Positions 24,588 through 32,795 of a stretch of DNA of 64,000 nt are shown piece after piece. The number at the start of each line of letters is the position of its first letter. Positions within the stretch are counted from its first letter, which is position 1. Made by a program: the position numbers and the translations under genes. The stretch is from Actinoplanes nipponensis (GTDB lineage Bacteria; Actinomycetota; Actinomycetes; Mycobacteriales; Micromonosporaceae), in the NCBI RefSeq assembly GCF_016862275.1, contig NZ_BOMQ01000017.1, positions 62,001-126,000 of the forward strand, given 5' to 3'. The notes beneath the pieces are model-generated. The model was not told the DNA's origin and searched no databases. It saw only the letters and a list, made by a program, of their open reading frames with translations.

Positions 24588-25019
24588 GTGCCCGATCCGG
24601 ACCGCGACCGACCCGACCTCGGCGCGATGGTCATGCGGCTCGGCCGCGCGCTGGTCGCCGCCGAGCGGCCGGTGCTGGCCGCTCACGGCGTGTCCATGTG
24701 GGGTTACATCGTGCTGAGCGCGCTGGCCGACGAGCCGATGCGCACGCAGGCCGCGCTGGCCCGCGCCATCGGCGCGGACAAGACCCGGATCATCGGGACC
24801 CTCGACGACCTGCAGGAACGCGCCCTGATCGAGCGCGAGCCGGACCCCGAGGACCGACGGGTACGGCTGCTGCGGCTCACGCCGGCCGGGCGGCAGCTGT
24901 ACGCCTCCGTGCGAGCCGGCATCCGCGCCGCCGAGGAGGAGTTGCTCGGCGACCTGACCTCGGCGGACAGGCGGGTCTTCCTGCGGGTGCTCCAGCGGCT
25001 CAGCGCCGGTGCGGACTGA
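24588..25019 (+). CDS. MarR-family transcriptional regulator
   Basis: 143 residues. Winged helix: MRTQAALARAIGADKTRIIG, LQERALIEREPDPEDRRVRL (wing) and LTPAGRQLYASV. MarR proteins bind short palindromes as dimers and are released by phenolic or other small ligands. GTG 24588 follows TATGTT by 7 nt; ATG 24576 is an alternative adding four residues. It is divergent from the TIGR03086 gene and upstream in sense of the convergent rnhA. Confidence 0.9.
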   Translation: MPDPDRDRPDLGAMVMRLGRALVAAERPVLAAHGVSMWGYIVLSALADEPMRTQAALARAIGADKTRIIGTLDDLQERALIEREPDPEDRRVRLLRLTPAGRQLYASVRAGIRAAEEELLGDLTSADRRVFLRVLQRLSAGAD

Positions 25020-25034
25020 TTCCCCGGCCGTCGG

Positions 25035-25496
25035 TCAGCGGGCGGCGAGGGCCTCCTGCAGCCCCCGGGCGGCGAGCCGGTCGGCGCGTTCGTTCTCGGG
25101 GTGCCCGGCGTGGCCCTTGACCCAGTGCCACTGCACGTCGTGCCGGGCCACCGCCGCTTCCAGGCGCTGCCACAGATCGACGTTCTTGACCGGCTGCTTG
25201 GCCGACGTCTGCCAGCCGTTGGCCTTCCAGCGCGGGATCCACTTCGTGATGCCGTCCCGCACGTAGATGCTGTCGGTGTAGAGCAGCACCGGCAGCGGCG
25301 CCCGGGTCAGGCTCTCCAGCGCCTGGATGGGGGCCATGAGCTCCATCCGGTTGTTGGTCGTCGAGGACGCCTCGCCGCCGCAGAGATCCTTCTCGCTGGT
25401 GCCCCAGCGCAGCACGGCGCCCCAGCCGCCGGGGCCGGGGTTGGGGATACAAGCGCCGTCGGTGTAGATCTCCACCGGTGTGGCCGAGCCAGTCAT
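25035..25496 (-). CDS. rnhA: Ribonuclease HI
   Basis: 153 residues. The DEDD catalytic set is visible: D13 in [17 protein letters not shown], Glu in [15 protein letters not shown], Asp in LLYTDSIYV and the last Asp in [11 protein letters not shown]. The handle region [16 protein letters not shown] is present, so this is a full-length RNase HI that removes RNA from RNA-DNA hybrids. TAGGGT lies 7 nt before ATG 25496. The reading frame stays open for 63 more codons upstream, but this part has no family likeness. Confidence 0.95.
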   Translation of the reverse strand: MTGSATPVEIYTDGACIPNPGPGGWGAVLRWGTSEKDLCGGEASSTTNNRMELMAPIQALESLTRAPLPVLLYTDSIYVRDGITKWIPRWKANGWQTSAKQPVKNVDLWQRLEAAVARHDVQWHWVKGHAGHPENERADRLAARGLQEALAAR

Positions 25497-25503
25497 GCGG
25501 TGC

Positions 25504-25509
25504 ACCCTA
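25504..25509 (-). promoter_or_regulatory. -10 box of rnhA
   Basis: TAGGGT on the minus strand, 7 nt before ATG 25496. Confidence 0.5.
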
Positions 25510-25738
25510 CCGACCGCGCCTCGCGGCGCCGCAGCGCTCGCGGCCCGGCGGCCGGGGTGTCGATGCCGGGATTCGTCGCACCCGGGCCCGACAATGGTCA
25601 GAGCCGGGTCGAGAAGCAGGAGTCTCCCACCGCCCCGAGTGAGCGTCAGGCCGCCGATCCGGTGCCTGCGTGACGCCGCAGGCATGCCGGGGGGAACCGG
25701 TACCGAACCGGCGGCCTGCCCCCGCAGTGCCCGAGAGC

Positions 25739-25756
25739 GGTGGGAGCGCTCCCACC
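25739..25756. promoter_or_regulatory. CebR/CelR-type operator without an obvious target gene
   Basis: GGTGGGAGCGCTCCCACC is a perfect 18-bp palindrome containing TGGGAGCGCTCCCA, the known operator of the LacI-family cellobiose sensor CebR/CelR of Streptomyces and Thermobifida. On the minus strand it directly follows TTGCGC (25783-25788), 16 bp, TAAGCT (25761-25766), a proper position for a repressor site at the transcription start. The only gene downstream is rnhA, 243 bp away, and no cellulase is present. Confidence 0.7.
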
Positions 25757-25922
25757 TCGTAGCTTAGCGAACCACGGGTGCGGCGCAAAACCGTTCGGAA
25801 ACACTCACATTCCACCATCCGGGTGCGGCGCCCGGCCGATCGCCCCCGGGGCCGGCCCCCGCCCCGGCGCGGCGTGGGCCACACCGCTGTGGACGGGCCG
25901 AAGTCGCGAGCCGGCCGGCCAG

Positions 25923-25928
25923 TACAGT
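25923..25928 (+). promoter_or_regulatory. -10 box of ABC exporter operon
   Basis: TACAGT, then ttgggc, then ATG 25935. Confidence 0.55.
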
Positions 25929-25934
25929 TTGGGC

Positions 25935-26849
25935 ATGCGTGAGGCAGCCGTCGAGGTGCGCGACGTCGTCGTCCGGTACGGCGACGTCGTTGCCGTCGAC
26001 GGCGTGTCGCTGACCGTGCCCCGCGGCGGCATCCTGGCCCTGCTCGGCAACAACGGCGCCGGTAAGACCAGTTTGCTGCAGGTTTGTGAGGGCTTCCGGC
26101 GTCCCGACGCCGGCTCCGCCCGCGTGCTGGGCCGCGATCCGGTCGCCGACCACGACGATCTGATGCCGCGGCTGGGCATCATGCTCCAGTCCGGGGGCGT
26201 CTACCCCTGGGCCACCGCGGGCGACATCCTGCGCCTGTTCGCCTCCTTCGCCGCCCGCCCGCTCGACACCGACATGCTGCTCGACCGGCTCGGGCTGCGG
26301 AAGTTCGCCAAGACCACGTTCCGCCGGCTGTCCGGCGGCGAGCAGCAGCGCCTGTCGCTCGCCGTCGCGCTGGTCGGCCGGCCCGAGCTGGTCTTCCTCG
26401 ACGAGCCCACCGCCGGCATGGACGTCGGCGCCCGGCAGACCACCTGGGAGCTCGTCGAGAGCCTGCGCGCCGACGGCGTCTCCGTGCTGCTCACCACCCA
26501 TCTGCTCGACGAGGCCGAGAGCCTGGCCGACCACGTGGTGATCATGGACAACGGCGTGGTCGCCGCGACCGGCACGCCGGCGGAGCTCACGGCCGCGGCG
26601 GGGATCGACCTGCTTCAGGTACGCGCCGAGCCCGCCCTCCCGGTCGCCGGCCTGGCCGCCCGCCTGGACGTCAAGGTCACCGAGGACACCCCGGGCGAGT
26701 ACGCGATCGCCGGCTCGCTCGACACCGAGGCCATCGCCGCGGTGCTCGGCTGGTTCGCCGCGGCCGGCGCCCAGGTCACCGCGGTCAACACCCGCCGCCG
26801 CACCCTCGAGGACGTCTACCTGGCCCTGACCGCCGGGGCCGCCCGATGA
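25935..26849 (+). CDS. ABC-2 type exporter, ATP-binding subunit
   Basis: 304 residues. Walker A GNNGAGKT (38-45), Q-loop region LQSGGVYPW, signature RLSGGEQQR, Walker B LVFLDEPTAGMD and H-loop TTHLLDEAE are all intact. A C-terminal extension of about 90 residues (RTLEDVYLALT at the end) is usual for ABC-2 drug or polyketide exporters. It forms the motor for the permease encoded 37 bp downstream. Leaderless start; the long upstream in-frame extension has no ABC likeness. Confidence 0.95.
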   Translation: MREAAVEVRDVVVRYGDVVAVDGVSLTVPRGGILALLGNNGAGKTSLLQVCEGFRRPDAGSARVLGRDPVADHDDLMPRLGIMLQSGGVYPWATAGDILRLFASFAARPLDTDMLLDRLGLRKFAKTTFRRLSGGEQQRLSLAVALVGRPELVFLDEPTAGMDVGARQTTWELVESLRADGVSVLLTTHLLDEAESLADHVVIMDNGVVAATGTPAELTAAAGIDLLQVRAEPALPVAGLAARLDVKVTEDTPGEYAIAGSLDTEAIAAVLGWFAAAGAQVTAVNTRRRTLEDVYLALTAGAAR

Positions 26850-26886
26850 GACCGTTGCCGGCCCGCGCCACCCCAGGAGCCCCGCG

Positions 26887-27654
26887 ATGAGCACCGACGC
26901 CGGCACGTTCACGCCCGCGCCCGGCCGCGCGCCCATGCGGGCGATCCTGCGCAGCCAGATCCGCATGGAACTGCTCCTGACCGCCCGCCGGGGCGAGGCC
27001 GTGGTGCTCGCGATGGGCGTACCGCTGCTGGTGCTGCTGGGCGCCGGCCTGACCCGGGCCACCAACGTCCCCGGCGACGACCGCCTGGGCTTCGTGGTTC
27101 CCGGGGTGCTGGCCCTGACGGTGATGTCCACGGCCTTCACCGGCCAGGCCATCACCACCGGCTACGAGCGCGGCTACGGCGTGCTGAAGCGCCTGGGCGC
27201 GTCCCCGCTGACCCGCCCGGGCCTGTTGTTCTCCAAGACGGCGGCGATCCTCTGCCTGGTCGCGGTGCAGGTGCTGGTGCTGGCCCTGGTCGGCGTCGCG
27301 GTCGGCTGGCGGCCCGAGCTGTCGGAGCTGCTGCCGGCCATCGGGGTCACCGTGCTCGCGACCGCGGCGTACTGCGGCCTGGCCCTGCTGATCGCCAGCG
27401 TGCTGCGCCCCGAGACCACGACCGCCGCCGCCACCCTGATCTACGTGCTCATGCTCGCGGCGGGCGGCATCATGTTCGCCGCGCCCGATCTCGGTACGGC
27501 CGGGCACTTCCTGCTGCCGCTCGCGGCGCACGCCGAGGCGCTGCGCGACACCCTGACGAACGGCGCCGCCGTGCCGGCCAGCATCTGGCTCAGCCTGACC
27601 CTGTGGGCGGCCGTCGCGCTGACCGCGGCGGCCCGCAAGTTCCGCTGGGAGTAG
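26887..27654 (+). CDS. ABC-2 type exporter, permease subunit
   Basis: 255 residues, six predicted membrane helices after a cytoplasmic N-terminal stretch. The pattern RSQIRMELLLTARRGEAVVL, GYERGYGVLKRLGASPLTRP and PAAHAEALRD-like end is typical of ABC-2 (DrrB-like) permeases. It pairs with the ATPase just upstream to export an unknown hydrophobic compound. The two-component genes that follow after 113 bp may control it, by position only. Confidence 0.9.
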   Translation: MSTDAGTFTPAPGRAPMRAILRSQIRMELLLTARRGEAVVLAMGVPLLVLLGAGLTRATNVPGDDRLGFVVPGVLALTVMSTAFTGQAITTGYERGYGVLKRLGASPLTRPGLLFSKTAAILCLVAVQVLVLALVGVAVGWRPELSELLPAIGVTVLATAAYCGLALLIASVLRPETTTAAATLIYVLMLAAGGIMFAAPDLGTAGHFLLPLAAHAEALRDTLTNGAAVPASIWLSLTLWAAVALTAAARKFRWE

Positions 27655-27767
27655 CCCACCGGGCCGGCTCGTGAGGGTGGGGGACCGCGTGTCCGTCGGT
27701 CGGTGGACACCGGGTGACAGTCGCGCGGTCGTCCCGGGCGGGCCCCGGTCCCCGGCACGCTTGCGCC

Positions 27768-29090
27768 ATGACAGCGATCGAGGGTTCGCCGCCGGGTTCC
27801 GGGGTCCGGCCGGATCGCCTTGGTGCTGCCGGCCCGGTGTGTGATCGGATCAGGGCTGTGCCCGAGGACGTTCCGCTGGACGAACACCAGCGACTCATGA
27901 CCGCGCCGGCCGACGGGGCGGACACGGCCGTGGCCGGTCGCGAGCGGGAGCCGGCGGGGGACCGGGGCGGGAACGCCGTCGCGCGCCACTCCGCGGCCTG
28001 GACGGTCTACTTCGCCGTCGTCGTGGTCGCGGTGGCCGTGGCGGTGCTGGGCCAGACCGCGGTCCCGGCCGGGAACCGCGGCGTGGCCGTCACGGCCATC
28101 GCCCTGATCGCCGTGGCCTACGGTCTGCGCGGCCGCCGGCCGCAGGCCGGGTCGCCGTTCGTCGCCGGCATCCTGCTGATCTTCGGGGTGGGCGCGGCCG
28201 CGGTTCCGGTGACCGGCTACCTGCTCTTCGCTCTCTGCCCGATGATCTTCCTGATCCTCGAGATCCGCGCGGCGATCGTCGCGGTCGTCGCGGCCAACCT
28301 CCTGCCGCTGGCCGGCGGCCTCCACCGCGACGGCGTCGACTGGTCCTTCCTGGCCCATCAGGCCCCGGTCTCCGGCGTCACCGCGGCCGCCGGCGTCTGG
28401 CTCGGGGTCTGGATCGACCGGATCGTCGAGCAGAGCAAGGAACGCGCGGCGCTCATCGCCGAGCTGGAGAGCAGCCGGGCCGAGGTGGCCCGGCTCTCCC
28501 ACGAGGCCGGGGTCGCCGCCGAGCGGGCCCGGCTGGCCGGCGAGATCCACGACACCCTCGCCCAGGGCTTCACCAGCATCGTCACCCTGCTCCAGGCGGC
28601 CGATCCGGAGCTGGCCGACGAGCGGCTCGCGCTGGCCGTGCGGACCGCCCGGGAGAACCTGGCCGAGTCGCGGGCCCTGGTCGCGGCGCTGGCGCCGGCC
28701 GCGCTGGCGTCCGGCTCGCTGCCCGACGCGGTACGCCGGCAGGTGAACCGTTTCGCCGAGGAGACCGGCCTCGCGGCGGCGTACCGGCTCAGCGGGGACA
28801 CCCGGGCGCTGCCGACCGCGGTGGAGGTCGTGCTGCTGCGGGCGGCGCAGGAGGCGCTGGCCAACGTCCGGCGGCACGCGGGCGCGCACGAGGTCGCGGT
28901 GCTGCTCGCGTACGCGGCGGACAGCGTGCGGCTGGTGGTACGGGACGACGGGCGGGGGTTCGACGCCACGAGCGCTGCCGGTTTCGGGCTGCCCGGGATG
29001 CGGGCCCGCGCCGCTCAGGTGAACGGCACGCTGACCGTACGCAGTGACCCGGACACGGGCACGCTCATCGAGGTGGAGGTGCCGGCGTGA
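27768..29090 (+). CDS. Sensor histidine kinase (HisKA_3 family)
   Basis: 440 residues from ATG 27768, with CACGCT 6 nt upstream; GTG 27858 or ATG 27897 are alternatives since the first 70 residues look disordered. Five or six membrane helices (about 78-215) precede a short coiled coil (RAALIAELESSRAEVARLSH) and the dimerisation motif with phospho-acceptor His261 (ARLAGEIHDTLAQGF). The ATPase shows ANVRRHAGA and DDGRGFD. It overlaps the response regulator start by 4 bp (GTGA), forming a cognate pair. Confidence 0.92.
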   Translation: MTAIEGSPPGSGVRPDRLGAAGPVCDRIRAVPEDVPLDEHQRLMTAPADGADTAVAGREREPAGDRGGNAVARHSAAWTVYFAVVVVAVAVAVLGQTAVPAGNRGVAVTAIALIAVAYGLRGRRPQAGSPFVAGILLIFGVGAAAVPVTGYLLFALCPMIFLILEIRAAIVAVVAANLLPLAGGLHRDGVDWSFLAHQAPVSGVTAAAGVWLGVWIDRIVEQSKERAALIAELESSRAEVARLSHEAGVAAERARLAGEIHDTLAQGFTSIVTLLQAADPELADERLALAVRTARENLAESRALVAALAPAALASGSLPDAVRRQVNRFAEETGLAAAYRLSGDTRALPTAVEVVLLRAAQEALANVRRHAGAHEVAVLLAYAADSVRLVVRDDGRGFDATSAAGFGLPGMRARAAQVNGTLTVRSDPDTGTLIEVEVPA

Positions 29091-29704
29091 TCCGGTTGAT
29101 CCTGGTCGACGACCATCCCGTGGTGCGCCACGGGCTGCGCGGCATGCTGGAGGCCGAGCCGGATCTGTGCGTGGTCGGCGAGGCGTCGTCCGGCCCCGAG
29201 GGGGTGGCGCTCGCCGCCGAGCTGCGACCCGACATCGTGCTGATGGATCTGCGGATGCCCGGCGGGGACGGCGTCGAGGCGACCGCCGGCATCGTGTCCA
29301 CTGTGCCCGGTGTGCGGGTGATGGTGCTGACGACGTACGAGTCGGACCGCGACATCCTGCGGGCGATCGAGGCCGGCGCGGGCGGCTATCTGCTCAAGGA
29401 CGCCTCGCCGGCCGAGCTGGCGGAGGGCGTCCGGGCCGCGGCCCGCGGGGAGACCGTGCTCGCGCCCAGCGTCGCCTCCACCCTGATCCGGCAGGTGCGC
29501 AGCCCCGCCCCGCCGGCGCTGTCGGCCCGGGAGGCGCAGGTGCTGCGCCTGGTGGCGCGGGGGCTGACCAACGCCGACATCGGCCGCGAACTGTTCATCA
29601 CCGAGGCCACCGTCAAGACGCATCTGCTGCGCGCCTTCGCGAAGCTGGACGTGGCCGACCGCACCGCCGCCGTCACCCGGGCGATGAGCCACGGCCTGCT
29701 CTGA
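29087..29704 (+). CDS. NarL/FixJ-type response regulator
   Basis: 205 residues. Receiver with D8-D9, phospho-acceptor D54 in IVLMDLRMPGG, Thr of VLTTYES and Lys of YLLKDAS; LuxR-type HTH at about 143-203 (LSAREAQVLRLVARGLTNAD, ATVKTHLLRAFAKLDV). GTG 29087 overlaps the kinase stop. Likely outputs are the ABC exporter upstream or genes elsewhere. Confidence 0.95.
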   Translation: MIRLILVDDHPVVRHGLRGMLEAEPDLCVVGEASSGPEGVALAAELRPDIVLMDLRMPGGDGVEATAGIVSTVPGVRVMVLTTYESDRDILRAIEAGAGGYLLKDASPAELAEGVRAAARGETVLAPSVASTLIRQVRSPAPPALSAREAQVLRLVARGLTNADIGRELFITEATVKTHLLRAFAKLDVADRTAAVTRAMSHGLL

Positions 29705-30282
29705 CTCATCGCCCGGGCGGCGCCGCTGGGAACGTTCACAGAATGGTCGAGAGATGATCATTTCTGTCCATGCTCGGTGGATCGTCGCTGTCAAGTGGGC
29801 CGATCGACGGGCGTGTCTCACATTCGGCTACTTCTGTCCGGCCCGGACGATCGAGCCGCTTCCGGCGGATATCGATGACCACGACTGCCGCTTGTACGCT
29901 CTGCGCGTCCACTGTGTTACGGTGCGATGCCGCGATGGCGCGTACCGGACAAATTACGAGCGCCAATGCGTGAAAATCGGACAATGGGCGGCGGTGTGCC
30001 GTCCCGTTCCGTCACGGTGCGTACGCCTGTTATTTTGTCCGATGTAGAGCTGACTTAACCGGCAATGCACGATGTCGGCACCGCTCCGGCATCCGAAAAA
30101 GTTGGTCGCGCCACCGTAAAGATTGCGACCCGGGGGTCGGTATTTTCCTGTCGGTCGTCTAGCGTTCACCGCCTGAGCGTCCTTGCGCTTTGTTGTTATG
30201 GGGCCAAGGGGTGGGGGGCGTCGCAAGTGGTGTGGGGGAAATTGCCGAGTGGGCGTGGGGTCTCACTGGAGGCAGGGGCGTC
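29705..30282. other. 578-bp upstream region of the exopolysaccharide locus
   Basis: Visibly richer in A/T than its surroundings, with no convincing gene; short open frames have poor codon bias. It contains GTCCGG-C-CCGGAC (29836-29848), spaced CGGACAA motifs (29946, 29978 and inverted at 30035), a GACCCGGGGGTC palindrome near 30128, a TAGCGT box near 30160, and a G-rich stretch (30200-30238). The first EPS gene has a ribosome site, so a long leader is likely. Confidence 0.6.
29976..30043. repeat. Inverted repeat ATCGGACAA ... TTGTCCGAT
   Basis: Two perfect 9-bp arms (29976-29984 and 30035-30043), 50 bp apart, with a further CGGACAA at 29946-29952. Spacing suits two separate protein-binding sites better than a hairpin. 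Confidence 0.6.
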
Positions 30283-31797
30283 GTGACAACGACGGAAACA
30301 ACGGCGGACAACGCCGCGACAGGACCGATTCCGACAACGTCGTACACCGGAGTCACCGAACGGGATCTCGGTGCCTCCGACGGGCGTGGCCACGCCGACC
30401 GCTGGGTGTGGGAGGCGCGCTACGTCAAGCTGCTGCTGGTCATCGACTTCGGCGCGACGCTGCTGGCCACGCTGGCCGCCTTCGTGCTGCGGTTCCGGGG
30501 CGCGCCGTACGCGGACTGGTACTTGCTGTTCTCCGCGCTCGTCCCGCCCGTCTGGGTGGGACTGCTGGCGCTGACGCACGCCTACGAACGGCGGGTGCTG
30601 TTCGTCGGCGGCGAGGAGTATCAGCGGGTGCTGCGGGCCGGGGTGCGGCTGACCATGGGCATGGCGTTGGCCTCCTATGTGGCCAACGCCGACATCGCCC
30701 GGGGCTACCTGCTGATAGCCCTGGTGCTGACCACGGTGCTCTCCCTGGCCGGCCGCTTCGTGCTGCGCAAGGTGCTGCACCGCTCGCGCCGCCGGGGGGC
30801 CTGCATGCACCGCGTGCTGGCGATCGGGCACGCCTCGGCCGTCGCGCAGATGACCAGGCAGCTGCACCGCCGCTCGCACCACGGGTTCCACGTCATCGGC
30901 GCCTGCCTGCCCGCCGGGCAGCTCACCGGCGCGGCCCGCACGCTGGACGTGCCGGTGTTCGGCGCCCTGGGCGCGGCGGCGAACTCCGCGGCCGCCGCCG
31001 GCGCCGACACCGTGATGGTGCTGTCCTGCCCCGAGCTGGACGGCCCGATGCTGCGCCGGCTCGCCTGGGAGCTCGAGCGCGACGACATCGACCTGATCGT
31101 CTCGTCCTCGCTGGTGGACACCGCCGGGGACCGGATCACCGTGCGCCCGGTCGACGGGCTGCCGATGATGCACATCGAGCATCCCCGGCTCTCCGGCGGC
31201 CGGCGCCTGATCAAGTCCATGTTCGACGTGTCGGTGGCCGCGCTGCTGCTGGTGCTGATGGCGCCGCTGTTCCTGCTGATCGCGCTGATCATCCGGCTGG
31301 ACACCGGCGGCCCGGTGTTCTTCCGGCAGGTGCGGGTGGGCCGCGGCGGTGAGCCGTTCCGGATGTACAAGTTCCGGACGATGCACACCGACGCCGAGGC
31401 GCGCTTCGAGGCCATGCGCCAGCAGAACGAGCACGCCGGGGTGCTGTTCAAGATCCGCGCGGATCCGCGGGTGACCCGCTCGGGGCGCATCCTGCGCCGG
31501 TACTCGCTCGACGAGCTGCCGCAGCTGATCAACGTGCTGCTCGGCGAGATGTCGCTCGTGGGGCCGCGCCCGCCGCTGCCCAGCGAGGTCGAGCAGTACC
31601 CGCAGGACATGCGGCGCCGGCTGGTGGTCAAGCCCGGCATGACGGGCCTGTGGCAGGTGAGCGGGCGGTCCGACCTGTCCTGGGAGGACTCGATCCGGCT
31701 GGACCTGCGGTATGTGGAGAACTGGTCGCTCACCGTCGACCTGGTGATCCTCATGCGGACCGCGACGGCGGTCATGCGGGGCTCGGGGGCCTACTGA
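30283..31797 (+). CDS. Polyprenyl glycosylphosphotransferase (WbaP/WcaJ type), first EPS enzyme
   Basis: 504 residues from GTG 30283, preceded by GGAGG. Four N-terminal membrane helices, a soluble Rossmann-like middle (about 160-280), a fifth helix and the sugar transferase domain with GGRRLIKSMFDVSVAALLLV, FRMYKFRTMHTDAEAR, RRYSLDELPQLINVLLGEMS and KPGMTGLWQVSGRS. Such enzymes load the first sugar-1-phosphate onto undecaprenyl phosphate at the inner membrane face and begin each repeat unit. It is the first gene of the locus, preceded by a long regulatory region. Confidence 0.95.
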   Translation: MTTTETTADNAATGPIPTTSYTGVTERDLGASDGRGHADRWVWEARYVKLLLVIDFGATLLATLAAFVLRFRGAPYADWYLLFSALVPPVWVGLLALTHAYERRVLFVGGEEYQRVLRAGVRLTMGMALASYVANADIARGYLLIALVLTTVLSLAGRFVLRKVLHRSRRRGACMHRVLAIGHASAVAQMTRQLHRRSHHGFHVIGACLPAGQLTGAARTLDVPVFGALGAAANSAAAAGADTVMVLSCPELDGPMLRRLAWELERDDIDLIVSSSLVDTAGDRITVRPVDGLPMMHIEHPRLSGGRRLIKSMFDVSVAALLLVLMAPLFLLIALIIRLDTGGPVFFRQVRVGRGGEPFRMYKFRTMHTDAEARFEAMRQQNEHAGVLFKIRADPRVTRSGRILRRYSLDELPQLINVLLGEMSLVGPRPPLPSEVEQYPQDMRRRLVVKPGMTGLWQVSGRSDLSWEDSIRLDLRYVENWSLTVDLVILMRTATAVMRGSGAY

Positions 31798-31868
31798 GCG
31801 GCGTGTGGGGCGCCGTTCGAAGGTGATGCAGGCATGCGGCCGGGACGCCGCAGGATGGGGACAACTCG

Positions 31869-32795
31869 GTGGTACTGCTGTATTTCATCGCGGCGTTCGC
31901 GGTCGTCGTGCCCGCGGTGGCCGGGCCGCTGCTCGCGTCCGGGCCGGGCCGGCGGCTGGCGCACGGCCGGCTCGCGACCAGGACCCGCGAGTCCGTCGCC
32001 GCGCTGGTGGCGATCCTCGGGCGGCCGGTGACCGCGCTGGTCTTCCTGCTCTTCTGGGCGGCCGCGACCGTCGCGGTGTTCTGGCCGGTCGGCCTCCTGG
32101 CCCACCGCCTGGAGAACGTGGTCGACTGGCCGGTGCTGCTCTGGGTGACCGACCGGCGCAGCCCCGGCTTCGAGGACTTCAACTGGTGGTACACCACGCT
32201 CGGCGACCGCGATCCGCTCAAGATCGTGGTGGTCGTGGCGGCGGTGTTCTTCGCCGCCTGCTGGCGCCGGCGGTTCTGGATCCCGCTGGTGGCGATCCTG
32301 GTCAGCTTCCCGCTGGAGCAGTACGTGCAGGCGATCCTCGCGGCCATGGTCAACCGCGGGCACCCGCCGACCGGGCTGGGCTCGTACCCGTCGGGCGGCA
32401 TCGCCCGGGTCGTCATGACGTTCGGCGCGATCGCCCTGTTCACCGCCCTGACCTGGCGGATGCGGCGGCGCTGGCACGTGCTGCTGGGCACCGTCGTGCT
32501 GATCCTGGCCACGTACGAGGGCTACTCGCGGATCTACACCCAGAAGCACTGGCTCACCGACGTGATCAGCGGGCTGCTCTTCGGGCCCGCTCTGTTCCTC
32601 GGCTACGCGCTCGCGGTCGGCGTGCTGGCGGGCCGCTATCCGCGCCCCGCGCCGCCGGCCGCCGGGAGCCCGGCGGCCGGAACCTCGGCGCCCGCGGGCG
32701 CCGCCGCCCCGGGCCGGTTGCCCGGCGCCGAACCGGAACCCGCCGCCGGAGCCGCCCCGGCGACCGGCCCGGCCGTCCCGGCGTCCGCGTCGTGA
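31869..32795 (+). CDS. PAP2-family membrane phosphatase with altered motif
   Basis: 308 residues, about six membrane helices and a 60-residue Pro/Ala-rich tail. The third PAP2 motif is intact (GYSRIYTQKHWLTDVISG), but the second reads YPSGGIARV where PSGH is usual, and the first (KX6RP) is not evident. In such a locus a PAP2 enzyme would recycle undecaprenyl pyrophosphate. Whether this one is active is uncertain because motif-2 His is missing. It is overlapped by the next gene (GTGA). Confidence 0.85.
   Translation: MVLLYFIAAFAVVVPAVAGPLLASGPGRRLAHGRLATRTRESVAALVAILGRPVTALVFLLFWAAATVAVFWPVGLLAHRLENVVDWPVLLWVTDRRSPGFEDFNWWYTTLGDRDPLKIVVVVAAVFFAACWRRRFWIPLVAILVSFPLEQYVQAILAAMVNRGHPPTGLGSYPSGGIARVVMTFGAIALFTALTWRMRRRWHVLLGTVVLILATYEGYSRIYTQKHWLTDVISGLLFGPALFLGYALAVGVLAGRYPRPAPPAAGSPAAGTSAPAGAAAPGRLPGAEPEPAAGAAPATGPAVPASAS

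Larger units (their letters stand above)
25510..25934. other. 425-bp intergenic region between rnhA and ABC transporter
   Basis: No convincing gene. It contains a hairpin TGCCTGCG / CGCAGGCA (25663-25684), a GAACCGGTACCGAACC repeat near 25694, the CebR-like operator at 25739-25756 with a minus-strand promoter, and the ABC promoter at 25923. Open frames across it have no family likeness. Confidence 0.6.

Noticed and set aside
25497..25685. 63-codon N-terminal extension of RNase HI
   Set aside because: The extension has no family likeness, its ATG lies in a hairpin, and TAGGGT 7 nt before ATG 25496 explains the normal length.
29754..30047. Small open frame upstream of the EPS locus
   Set aside because: Its codons lack the G/C third-position bias of real genes here, it has no ribosome site or -10 box, and it is Cys/Arg-rich without a family.
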